A stretch of DNA of 64,000 nt, taken from Gammaproteobacteria bacterium. GTDB lineage: Bacteria; Pseudomonadota; Gammaproteobacteria; Xanthomonadales; Wenzhouxiangellaceae. Position 1 is the stretch's first letter, and each line of letters begins with the position of its first letter. A program made the translations under genes and the position numbers. The stretch is from positions 62,001 through 126,000 of the forward strand of contig JAJFKY010000011.1 in NCBI GenBank assembly GCA_021772975.1, given 5' to 3'. The notes below the pieces were generated by a model. The model had not been told where the DNA came from. It saw nothing but the letters and a program-made list of their open reading frames with translations, and made no database searches. Below, piece after piece: positions 11,705 to 19,855 of the stretch.

Positions 11705-13414
11705 TTAAGGCACGATCCATTCACTTATGGCCCGGTAGCCATAGTTATCACTGTCGGCATTTTCCTGGACATCCGTAAGCTCAATAATATAACCGCCCTT
11801 GGAAGCAAAACGTTGCCCGGGACCCAGCGCCAGAGATGGATAAGTGCCGGGGTTTAAACGCGCCTCGGCTTCATGTTCAATAAACTCAATCAGATAATCA
11901 CGATAGAAATCACCGATGATTCCGTCCAGTGCATATTGCATCTGGGTCATGGCATAGAAAGCCTGCAGTTGCATCAGCGGGTATTCCAGGCGAACACGGC
12001 GGCTGCCGAACCAGGCTCTTACCCGATACTTTCTCGGATGATAGGCACTGGGCTTCTCATAGCGATAGGTTAAACGCACCCTATCCAGCAGCTCCAGAGA
12101 TAATTGCTGCTGTGCGATAGACAACGCGGTTGACGGCAATACGATCTGCCCGGCATCGGGGGCATGCGCATTAAGGGCCTGGATCGCGGTCTCGATATGC
12201 TCGCCCGGCCAGATAACCAGAACCTCCGTAGCTGGCGCCTCAGCAATAGCCTGGGCAAGCCCCGCTGCTGGCACCGTAACCGTGTCAACCCGCAGAGTGG
12301 GCAGATATTGCCGTAGTGTTTCACTGAAGGCGTCACCCGGAACGGTCCCGGCCGCCTGATCCACGCGTATTTGTCGGACTTCTTCGGGTAGTATGTCCTG
12401 ACGTCCGAGATACTTGGCCAGCACCTCCCCTTCCAGCTCCAGTCCGCGGGAAAAATAGATGGCATAGCCACGGTTGGCGTTGTCGGTGTCAGGCAGATCG
12501 GTGATCGGAAATACGCACGGTAGCTTTTCATCCTTGCAGAAGCTGTCGACCGGTTGCCAGGGACCGTCAACCAGCCCGCTGACTACGGCGAAAACCGGCT
12601 GCTGATTATTGTAGTCCTGCAACTGTTGCCGCCAGGTTTCGCGTGGACCTTTCAGGGTCCAGACATGCAATTGCCAGTTGCGGTAAGAGTCTTCAAACTC
12701 GGAACGATAATACGGTGAAAAACCGGGATGTGCCTGCTGACCAAGAATATCGTCGTTATACCATTGCGCGAATGTCTGCAACGTGTTAATCAGTGCGTCG
12801 CGCTGATTTTGGTCAACACCGGCACTGACAATCGTGGCGAGATGCAGGGTGTCAGCTGTGACCCCCGGGCTTGCTGCAACTGATAAAGTTTTTAGATAAG
12901 CGATCAGATCAGCCATCGACTGCTGATCGAACTGGTAGCGTGGCATACTCTCACTGAGTGACTGGCCGGCTGGATCAATACCATGCTGGATAGCCGCCGC
13001 CAGACTGTCGTCGCTATAAGCAGGACGCATGCGTGGCATCCTTACGCGGGCATCAAAACTGCTGGAATGAGTGTCCTTAAACAGCTTCATAAACTCCCGG
13101 TTACGCCGTTGGCGGTCAGGCCGACGCTCGTTGTACAGCACCGGCTGAGTGATGATGGGGACATACTCGCCACCCTCACTGCCACCGAAACCGCTGGGTC
13201 GATGGCAGGCAGCGCAGGCAAAGGTTTCGCTGGTTGATTGCACATCACCACGCAAGGTAACCGGTACGCTGTCTCCGGTAGCGGTTATGCCATACAGATA
13301 GAAATGTTCTCCCGCATTAGGGTCACCCTGCGGTAATTCAGAATCTGAGTCAGCAGCCAGGGCCAATCCGGCCAGGCAGGTCATCAGCGCCAGTAAAGTC
13401 AGTAATCTGTGCAT
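11705..13414 (-). CDS. c-type cytochrome fused to periplasmic-binding-like domain
   Basis: An exported protein of about 569 aa. The frame can be extended to 13462, but MHRLLTLLALMTCLAG at 13414 gives a normal signal peptide and sits 4 nt after the SCO1 stop, so I start there. A single haem-binding CAACH lies near residue 63, with a Met ligand candidate in ESMPRYQF followed by MADLIAYLKTL, the usual C-terminal helix of a class I cytochrome c. The remaining 370 residues look like a type I periplasmic binding fold (FAVVSGLVDGPWQPV, then FCKDEKLPCVFPITD), as in branched-chain substrate-binding proteins. Such a fusion suggests a periplasmic redox carrier that also binds a ligand, perhaps passing electrons from the upstream oxidase; that link is inference. 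Confidence 0.82.
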   Translation of the reverse strand: MHRLLTLLALMTCLAGLALAADSDSELPQGDPNAGEHFYLYGITATGDSVPVTLRGDVQSTSETFACAACHRPSGFGGSEGGEYVPIITQPVLYNERRPDRQRRNREFMKLFKDTHSSSFDARVRMPRMRPAYSDDSLAAAIQHGIDPAGQSLSESMPRYQFDQQSMADLIAYLKTLSVAASPGVTADTLHLATIVSAGVDQNQRDALINTLQTFAQWYNDDILGQQAHPGFSPYYRSEFEDSYRNWQLHVWTLKGPRETWRQQLQDYNNQQPVFAVVSGLVDGPWQPVDSFCKDEKLPCVFPITDLPDTDNANRGYAIYFSRGLELEGEVLAKYLGRQDILPEEVRQIRVDQAAGTVPGDAFSETLRQYLPTLRVDTVTVPAAGLAQAIAEAPATEVLVIWPGEHIETAIQALNAHAPDAGQIVLPSTALSIAQQQLSLELLDRVRLTYRYEKPSAYHPRKYRVRAWFGSRRVRLEYPLMQLQAFYAMTQMQYALDGIIGDFYRDYLIEFIEHEAEARLNPGTYPSLALGPGQRFASKGGYIIELTDVQENADSDNYGYRAISEWIVP

Positions 13415-13418
13415 CGGT

Positions 13419-14060
13419 TTATTCCAGCAGCTCACGGTATTCTTGCACCAGCCCTGAAGCACCGCCCAGGCCGGTTAAACGGACCCATTCGGTAGCGCCA
13501 GCCGCACGCAGGTAAGTATGTGGCTTGTGGTTCATTTTATTGCCGCCATCCAGGGTGGCGTCAAAGGCCTGCAATGTTTGCGTGATGTCCTGTCTATGCC
13601 CGGTCAGAAAATACCAGTCGCCAGTGGCATCAAACTGTTCAGCATAGGCCTCAAGCCGCTGTGGCGTATCATGATCAGGGTCAATGGAGATCGATATAAT
13701 TCGGGTATTTTTATCCACCGTGCGCAATTCGTCCTGTGCCTGTGCGGCAATGGATGTGAGCATGGGGCAGATACTCTGACAGGAAGTGAAAATAAACTGC
13801 ATCACCACCGGCCGATGTTCGGCCAGCAAACTCTGTAACTCTACCGGTTGATCATAGCGATCACGCAAGGTCACGTCAGGCGCTACATAATTTTGTTCAA
13901 CCCGGGTGTAATCCGAGCCCTTCCATTTATGATGCTGGCTATGCATGCCGTCAGCGGCATTGGCAGTCAATGCCGCCAGGCTTAAACAGGCGATCAAAAC
14001 GACGGTCCCTGCACGGCAACCAGCACGCCAAGTGGTCATCGTATTAGTCAATACATGCAT
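13419..14060 (-). CDS. SCO1/SenC copper chaperone
   Basis: Thioredoxin-fold copper carrier for assembly of copper enzymes in the periplasm. After a signal peptide (cleaved near TANA-AD) the copper site is complete: Cys94 and Cys98 (FTSCQSICPM) and His181 (KPHTYL). SISIDPDHDTP at 123-133 is the family motif. AGGAG lies 8 nt before the ATG. It is the first gene of a unit with the cytochrome fusion and the 2OG oxygenase and follows a terminator that separates it from the multicopper oxidase unit. Confidence 0.93.
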   Translation of the reverse strand: MHVLTNTMTTWRAGCRAGTVVLIACLSLAALTANAADGMHSQHHKWKGSDYTRVEQNYVAPDVTLRDRYDQPVELQSLLAEHRPVVMQFIFTSCQSICPMLTSIAAQAQDELRTVDKNTRIISISIDPDHDTPQRLEAYAEQFDATGDWYFLTGHRQDITQTLQAFDATLDGGNKMNHKPHTYLRAAGATEWVRLTGLGGASGLVQEYRELLE

Positions 14061-14149
14061 AACAAGCTCTCCTTTTGTTAGTTCATTGGCTGTGCAGTGT
14101 CAGTTAACCGGGTCAGCCTATTATTCCAGTTGACTGAGACCGCAGCAGG

Positions 14150-14192
14150 CTAAATTTAAAAAGGACTGGGCCATCAATGGACGGCCCAATCC
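14150..14192 (-). terminator. intrinsic terminator after the 684-aa protein gene
   Basis: On the minus strand GGATTGGGCC pairs with GGCCCAGTCC (one mismatch, arms 14183-14192 and 14163-14172), followed directly by TTTTTAAATTTA. It lies 22 nt past the stop at 14215 and divides the copper-oxidase region into two transcription units. Confidence 0.75.
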
Positions 14193-14214
14193 AACCACGT
14201 CGCTGAAGCGGTAA

Positions 14215-16269
14215 TTAGTGGATCGATAAAATCGCCTGGTTGTGATGCATCGGATCGAACTGATAGATACGCAACCGCATGCCGGGATCAAATCTGAATT
14301 CGATCTCTACATTATGCTCACCCAGACCACCAAAGGACCTGGACAGCGCGGGAGGCGTCTGCGACAGTTGTAACCACTCCGGTGCAAACTCACCTGCCTT
14401 CAATGGGGCCTGGAACGGTAGTGCCGTGGCGATGGGTGCTACCGAGCGCTCCACTATTGGCCCTGCCGAACTCTCCACTGCGTCGCCAGATGTGCCGCGT
14501 GCGCCTTGACTACCAGAAGCAGAAGCAATCATTCCGGGGATCAGACGGTCATCGCCGAGACCGAATTCACTTAAGTCCAGGCGACGGTTGCCCAGGTCTT
14601 TTTCGCTGCGCAATTCAGATAGTTTGACTGAGTCGCGGGCACGCAGGCTGAAACGATCAGCCGCAGGGACCTGCGCCGGCATAATCAGATTGGGCCACCA
14701 GTGAGCGCGCCCGAAGGTGAACCAGGGCCCCTGGCCACCCAGTGCGATCGTGTGCTGGAAGGTGTTTTCCCAACCGCGGCGCCCACCAAAGTCTACATTC
14801 ATATAAAAATGCGGGAAGTAATCACCATTGAGCAATTTAACTTTGTAAACTTCGCCACGGGTCTGAAAGTCGATCCAGCGATGCGCTGATTTATCCTGGA
14901 CGCGATCAATACCGCCGTAAAGCGTGTTATTGAGATACACCAGGGTTGAATCAACATCACCTTCGGCTTTTTCCACGCCGCGTGGCAGGGTCTGCCGATT
15001 TTGCCAGTCGAAGTAAGCCGCTTCTGCTTCGCGGGCCAGCAGTCTGAGAATCCAGTTGGGCACATTATGGCCCTGGGTCAGTCTGAGTGCCTGGAAGGCG
15101 TACCACATGCGCTTGGCGGGAGCCAGATCACCGATCATGCTGATAGCCTGCAGTTTGGCAATTTGACTGGCACTGGGGTCATCACCGAATACGTCACGTT
15201 CCCACTGGACGATATTTTGTCCGCCGACCACCTTGTTGGCTTTTTCAATGGCCTGAATACGCGGTGGATGGTTGCGCCAGCCCCAGTTATAGTTCAGGTT
15301 CCAGTAGCGGTGCGGAGGCATCGCAATGTCAAACACGTAACGATTGCCAGGCAGCATCGGGAAGAAGGTCGAATCCATCATAACGTTTGGACGGATAGCG
15401 CCACCTATATCGTTGGGATCATCAAAGAACATATTCATGGGCGCAAAGTCTTCTTCACCCCAGAACAGACAATCGACAACATAGCGAATGGTCCATTCTT
15501 CATCGTCCGGTATGGTGGTCGGATCGATAAACATGGTATCGCTCAGAATCCGCAGGTTCTGCCAGGACTGATGCACGGTGACCGTATTGGTAGCGGGATC
15601 GATCGATTTAACCTGATTAGGGCCTTTATAGTTGAGCAAGGCCAGACCACTATAGCTTCGATCAACCGGATTGCCTTCCAGGATATCGATGGCGAACCGG
15701 ATCTGACTGTAATCAATTCTGTTACCCAGCCGTGGAAGATTGCCGGCGTCGGCTCCGGTTTTATCGATACGCCCGCGGCGCGGATCAGCAGGCACGCCTT
15801 CACCATTGCGGAAAAAGCTTCTGTTACTGGCACGGCGATCATTGCGGTCTACCGCGGCCACCAGCTGATTGATAATCAACCCCAGATCCCAGCTTGGCGA
15901 GCGTGGATCAATGGGTGTGATCTCGGGGTCGGGATGTAGGTTATAAGGGTTGTCAGGCGTTGAAGGCAATGTGTGGGGGATGACATCACCACCTGAATCA
16001 ACCATCGGTACATACAGGGTTTCCAGCAGGTTGCCGGGAGGGCTGACATTAAAGGGTTCAGTAGCGTCGGGAAACACACTGGTAGCGGTCTGATAGATCG
16101 ATGTGGTGCCGCCATTGATGACTTCCAGGGTCCAGTCCGGCCCTGGTTCGTCGGGCGTGCCGTCGATTGGCTGCGGCCCGGGATGTTGTCCATAGGCTGC
16201 GGCGCCCATGGCCAACAGCGCCGCCGTCAAGGTGGCGTGGATTGTTTTTTGTAAAACTCGGTTATCCAT
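14215..16269 (-). CDS. unknown 684-aa secreted protein of the multicopper-oxidase unit
   Basis: Signal peptide MDNRVLQKTIHATLTAALLAMGAAA with cleavage near AAYG-Q. The mature protein is rich in Pro, Asp, Trp and Asn and has no Cys pair or transmembrane helix that would tie it to a known fold. Aromatic/Met segments such as MPPHRYWNLNYNWGW and FAPMNMFFDD might bind metal, but this is composition only. The last 100 residues include a Ser/Gly-rich linker (SASGSQGARGTSG) and a short C-terminal beta-like domain (HNVEIEFRFDPGMRLRIYQ). It is third in a unit with the oxidase and a SCO-like protein. Its place suggests an accessory or substrate-binding partner of the oxidase. I do not recognise the family. 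Confidence 0.7.
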   Translation of the reverse strand: MDNRVLQKTIHATLTAALLAMGAAAYGQHPGPQPIDGTPDEPGPDWTLEVINGGTTSIYQTATSVFPDATEPFNVSPPGNLLETLYVPMVDSGGDVIPHTLPSTPDNPYNLHPDPEITPIDPRSPSWDLGLIINQLVAAVDRNDRRASNRSFFRNGEGVPADPRRGRIDKTGADAGNLPRLGNRIDYSQIRFAIDILEGNPVDRSYSGLALLNYKGPNQVKSIDPATNTVTVHQSWQNLRILSDTMFIDPTTIPDDEEWTIRYVVDCLFWGEEDFAPMNMFFDDPNDIGGAIRPNVMMDSTFFPMLPGNRYVFDIAMPPHRYWNLNYNWGWRNHPPRIQAIEKANKVVGGQNIVQWERDVFGDDPSASQIAKLQAISMIGDLAPAKRMWYAFQALRLTQGHNVPNWILRLLAREAEAAYFDWQNRQTLPRGVEKAEGDVDSTLVYLNNTLYGGIDRVQDKSAHRWIDFQTRGEVYKVKLLNGDYFPHFYMNVDFGGRRGWENTFQHTIALGGQGPWFTFGRAHWWPNLIMPAQVPAADRFSLRARDSVKLSELRSEKDLGNRRLDLSEFGLGDDRLIPGMIASASGSQGARGTSGDAVESSAGPIVERSVAPIATALPFQAPLKAGEFAPEWLQLSQTPPALSRSFGGLGEHNVEIEFRFDPGMRLRIYQFDPMHHNQAILSIH

Positions 16270-16340
16270 TATTAGCTCCGTATTAATTAGCGTCCTTGTT
16301 GGTGCCGAAAATGCAAGCTGTAGTTTGTCCCGTCTGGGAT

Positions 16341-16973
16341 TTACACAGCGCGGGCACTCCAGGGATATTTCTGTTGATCCAAACGGGCCGGGCCGGCGCG
16401 TCGCAACGTCGCGGGTTTGGGGCCAGGGATGCTGTCAAGCAGTCTATGGGCGGTTACCTCGGGGGTGTTATCGATGGGGAAAGTACCCCAGAAGCCACCT
16501 GGTGTGCCGTAAAAGACTTCCAGGGCGCTGCTGTAACCACGAACTCTATTCATCTTTGAGTTGATGTGTTTGTCCGCACCGTTCATAGCCCGGATAAAAG
16601 TCCACCCGTCAGGAGCTTCCAACTCCTTAGCGAAGGCAGCCAGACGCTCAGGGGTGTCATACTCGGGATCTCTGGTAATCGAGTTGACGAAAATGCTGCT
16701 GCCGACGTTGCTGCCCAGCTGTTTTACCAGTTGCGCAATTTTGGCCATGGTGTGGTGGCGTTTTTCATTCCGCAAGGTAAAGAAGTTCACTAGAACAATC
16801 TTTTTTTGCAGGTGCTCGGAATCCAGCAGTAGCGGGTCATCCAGTCGTTTGTTGCTGACCAGGTCAATAAATGTGCCGTCTTTATCCACTGACAGATCGC
16901 GGATATTGGCATTTAAGCCCGATTGAATCGGTTTGCGGACCAACTTGTCCAATAAATCTTTTCTGTTACTCAT
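16341..16973 (-). CDS. cysteine-free SCO-like protein
   Basis: A 210-aa protein with the SCO/peroxiredoxin-like fold: VLVNFFTLRNEKRHH (60-74) lines up with the strand and active-site loop of SCO1, and NSITRDPEYDTPERLAAFAKEL (98-118) with SISIDPDHDTP. The CxxxC copper site is absent, and there is no cysteine anywhere in the protein; Arg/Asn/Glu/His residues stand in its place. There is no signal peptide, so it would stay in the cytoplasm unless carried out with the folded TAT substrate. AGGAG lies 8 nt before the ATG. It follows the oxidase by 50 nt. It may act as a folding or export partner of the oxidase or as a non-thiol metal binder; neither is shown. Confidence 0.75.
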   Translation of the reverse strand: MSNRKDLLDKLVRKPIQSGLNANIRDLSVDKDGTFIDLVSNKRLDDPLLLDSEHLQKKIVLVNFFTLRNEKRHHTMAKIAQLVKQLGSNVGSSIFVNSITRDPEYDTPERLAAFAKELEAPDGWTFIRAMNGADKHINSKMNRVRGYSSALEVFYGTPGGFWGTFPIDNTPEVTAHRLLDSIPGPKPATLRRAGPARLDQQKYPWSARAV

Positions 16974-17023
16974 TGCATTGTCTCCTAAATATCCATTTAA
17001 CCGAGGTGAGGGGAAAACAGCGG

Positions 17024-18850
17024 TTAATCACCCTGCCCCGGCGGCACGATGTCCCAACGGATCATCATCGCGTGGTCTTCATGCACAACGTTATGACAAT
17101 GCATTACGTAGCGGCCCATAAAATCACGCCAGCGGCCAAAGAATTTAATTTCGTCACCGGCGCCGAGCTGCACGACATCTTTTCTGCCATCTTTAAATGA
17201 TTTCGGATCGACCGGTTTTCCGTTGATTTCAAATATCTGGAATTCCTCAAAATGCGTATGAATTGGATGCATCCATGACTGGCCTTCGTTACGCAGAGTC
17301 CAGATTTCCGCACTGCCCTGTTCAATCAAGGCGTCTGGACGGTTAGGATCCATCAGTCTGCCATTGACGGTAAACAGACCATTGTCGTAATCAAAGGTGA
17401 ATAAGCGTTCGCGCCGGACTTCGCTGAAATCAATGTCCGGTTGATTGCGGAAGAAAGCAGGCACCCGGCTTGGATCGGCCACTTCACCCGGTTGAACCCG
17501 GAACTGCATCATTCTGTTGTCGTCACTGCGCTCGAGATTAGCACCAGTAATGCCCTCGCCTTTGCGGCGCATTTCACGGTTATTGACCATATAGATCCGA
17601 TCACCAGCATCGAATTCAGCAAAATCAAGGATCACATCAACCCGGTTGGCTACCCACAGTTCGATGTTGTCCAGCTGCAGCGGTCTGGTCAGGAAGTTAC
17701 CATCGTTGGTAATAACGGTAGGTGTAACATTGCCGAGGAAGTTGCCCTCGGAGTCTTCCCGTTCAAAGGTCAAGTTATACAAACGGCTGGGGCCGCCGCT
17801 TAGAATACGGAAGCGATACTTACGCCGTTTGACATCATGATAGGGACGAATCACGCGATTAACGGTGTACTGATCGCCAATCATGCCGAAAGTGGTGTGC
17901 TGGAAGCCGGGGAAGATTTCACCTTCATCGTCTTCTTGCAGTTGCGGATCGGCAAAATCCCAGACTACCTGGCCATTCTCGTCGAATTGCACATCGTGCA
18001 AAATCAGCGGTACATCGAACTCGCCACTGGGCAGACGTGATGCATTGGGGTTGGGATCGTTTTCGTTATTTGAGTCAAAGTCGTCAAATAACATGTACAT
18101 TCCGGAAATTCCGGCGTACACATTGGTGGCGGTGAAATCCAGACGGTGATCGTGGTACCACAATGTGCTCATGGTTTCACGTTCATCACCGCCGGCTAAA
18201 ATATTGGCATAATGATGGTCCCAGAATTCACCCGGATTGAAATAATCAGAGGGAATGCCATCACTTTCTGAAGCGGTATGCGCATTGTGCAGATGGATAG
18301 TATGTGACTGCAGGGTGAACGCCACGTTGCCTTCACCGATCGGGGGGTTATCATTAACACGGCGAACAAAAATAGGCTCATCATAAAAAGCCTTATAGGT
18401 TGCGCCTGGAACAATAAAGTCGGGCGCGCCATTGGCTCCGTTGGTCTGCCAGCCAACACTCCAGGAACCTTGATTATAAGGAGGGTCTGGATGATATACC
18501 CAGCGATCTTCTACAATATGCTCTTCAAAAAACCGCTGAGGCGGAAATTCGTTGAAGCGCTGATGCCGCATGGGATCGGGTGGCGGATCAAGCTCTGCTT
18601 CATTCACCCCCCAGACATCGCTGGCATCCGGCATGATAAACAGCGGTTGGATAAACGGCTCAGCGTAAGGGCTGGGACGAGCGATAATGGAAGGCACCTG
18701 AGTGTCAGGGAATACCAGTCCGGTCGGGTTGAAAGGGCGGCCAAAATCATGGGCCGGATTGGCTGCGAAAATCCCGGGGGCGGTCAGCATTGAACCAGTG
18801 GCTCCTGCCGCCACAGCGCTGATTTTTAGAACTTTGCGTCTTGTAGGCAT
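17024..18850 (-). CDS. TAT-exported multicopper oxidase
   Basis: A laccase-like enzyme of 608 aa that couples oxidation of a substrate (phenolic, metal ion or other) to reduction of O2 to water. The N-terminus has a TAT-like signal (TRRKVLK, then a hydrophobic stretch and APGIFAA). All four copper motifs are present in order: HLHNAH (about 185-190), WYHDH (about 230), HPIHTH (about 528-533) and HCHNVVHEDHAMM (about 584-596). The last supplies Cys, His and an axial Met to the type 1 copper. Length and motif order fit CotA/bilirubin-oxidase/phenoxazinone-synthase types. GGAGG lies 8-12 nt before the ATG. It heads a unit with the Cys-free SCO-like and 684-aa proteins. The substrate cannot be read from sequence. 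Confidence 0.92.
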   Translation of the reverse strand: MPTRRKVLKISAVAAGATGSMLTAPGIFAANPAHDFGRPFNPTGLVFPDTQVPSIIARPSPYAEPFIQPLFIMPDASDVWGVNEAELDPPPDPMRHQRFNEFPPQRFFEEHIVEDRWVYHPDPPYNQGSWSVGWQTNGANGAPDFIVPGATYKAFYDEPIFVRRVNDNPPIGEGNVAFTLQSHTIHLHNAHTASESDGIPSDYFNPGEFWDHHYANILAGGDERETMSTLWYHDHRLDFTATNVYAGISGMYMLFDDFDSNNENDPNPNASRLPSGEFDVPLILHDVQFDENGQVVWDFADPQLQEDDEGEIFPGFQHTTFGMIGDQYTVNRVIRPYHDVKRRKYRFRILSGGPSRLYNLTFEREDSEGNFLGNVTPTVITNDGNFLTRPLQLDNIELWVANRVDVILDFAEFDAGDRIYMVNNREMRRKGEGITGANLERSDDNRMMQFRVQPGEVADPSRVPAFFRNQPDIDFSEVRRERLFTFDYDNGLFTVNGRLMDPNRPDALIEQGSAEIWTLRNEGQSWMHPIHTHFEEFQIFEINGKPVDPKSFKDGRKDVVQLGAGDEIKFFGRWRDFMGRYVMHCHNVVHEDHAMMIRWDIVPPGQGD

Positions 18851-19278
18851 AATAACCTCCGTCGTTAAGCGCTTTCATGCGCTTGTGTTTGCCTGCGGTA
18901 AATACTCAATAGCCTTCAGCCCAGTTGCTTGCCTGCACTGACCTTTATCAAGATGCCAATGACGATACACCCGCGTATAAAGGGCACACCATGGCTGGAT
19001 GCTGACGGTTTGCCGACCAACCCTGATGTCTGCCTGACTTACCTTGACCTGACGCTGACCATTTCCTGATGTCGGCAGATTTCAGGCGCGGTTCAAGCAC
19101 ATCAATCCGGATAGCTGAGAACTGATCCAAGGCTGCTGCTAAGGCTTTCGTGGGTAGTCTGCCGCGGAAAAATGGGAGCGCATCCAAGGCATAAGGGTTA
19201 CGCTTGGTTTGAATGTGCCTTGAAAAAGGCTTTTATCGGCTAGGTGGCAGAAACAAACTGAGTATACGGCACTCTGGG
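18851..19278. other. intergenic region upstream of multicopper oxidase
   Basis: About 430 nt, probably holding the oxidase promoter. A small minus-strand frame at 18948-19187 has no ribosome site and no family likeness. No operator could be picked out. Confidence 0.35.
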
Positions 19279-19307
19279 TGGGTCAGGCCGTTGATTGGCT
19301 TGACCCA
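19279..19307 (-). terminator. hairpin after the small secreted partner gene
   Basis: TGGGTCAGGCC (19279-19289) pairs with GGCTTGACCCA (19297-19307), an 11-bp stem with one G-T pair. There is no clear T-run, so termination is probable but not certain. Confidence 0.5.
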
Positions 19308-19340
19308 CAGATACAGTATATTGTTCAAACAACTGATTAT

Positions 19341-19835
19341 TTAACGTTGCCTTAATTCTTCTTCGCGCACTTGTCGGAACTGCTGCTCACCAATATCAAT
19401 CCGGCCCAACGTTTGTTGCTTGCCAGTTCTGGCGAACCGATAGGAAAGGGTTTTTCCAGATACTGTCTGCAGCTGTTCACGATCATACACCCAAAAATAA
19501 ACACCCTCTTCCCAGCCACCATATTCCTGGATTTTTTTGTCATCCAGATACAATTCAAAAACGGGGCCGAGTGCAGGTGGTTCGGTTATCCTAAGCCGCA
19601 CCATGTAGGCTTGCGACCAGGATCTGTCCAAACCGTTACGGTCTGGACGAACCACAGGCTTTTTCAATGTGACATTAAGCACTTCAGTACCACTAAAGGT
19701 AATAGCCTTCTCGGCCCCTGTCTGGGTCGTAGCGCTTTGGGCGAACACTGTCTGGCCAGATAGGCAGGACATCGCCAGTATCATGAGCAAAGTCCAGATT
19801 CGATTTGAGTGATGAGTGGTTTGATTGTTTCGCAT
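19341..19835 (-). CDS. secreted protein downstream of lipoprotein hydrolase
   Basis: A 164-aa exported protein of unknown family. AGGAGG lies just upstream of the ATG at 19835, so this start is preferred to the ATG at 19859, which overlaps the previous stop. The signal peptide is RIWTLLMILAMSCLSGQTVFA. The mature part is beta-rich (EVLNVTLKKPVV, YMVRLRITEPP, FELYLDDKKIQEYGGW, YFWVYDREQL) and looks like a single immunoglobulin-like or jelly-roll domain. It is co-transcribed with the large lipoprotein hydrolase and may be its partner or share its target. Confidence 0.65.
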   Translation of the reverse strand: MRNNQTTHHSNRIWTLLMILAMSCLSGQTVFAQSATTQTGAEKAITFSGTEVLNVTLKKPVVRPDRNGLDRSWSQAYMVRLRITEPPALGPVFELYLDDKKIQEYGGWEEGVYFWVYDREQLQTVSGKTLSYRFARTGKQQTLGRIDIGEQQFRQVREEELRQR

Positions 19836-19855
19836 GGCTTGTACCTCCTGAGACA

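Noticed and set aside
18948-19187. 79-aa minus-strand open frame upstream of the multicopper oxidase
   Set aside because: No ribosome site, no recognisable motif and it occupies the likely promoter region.
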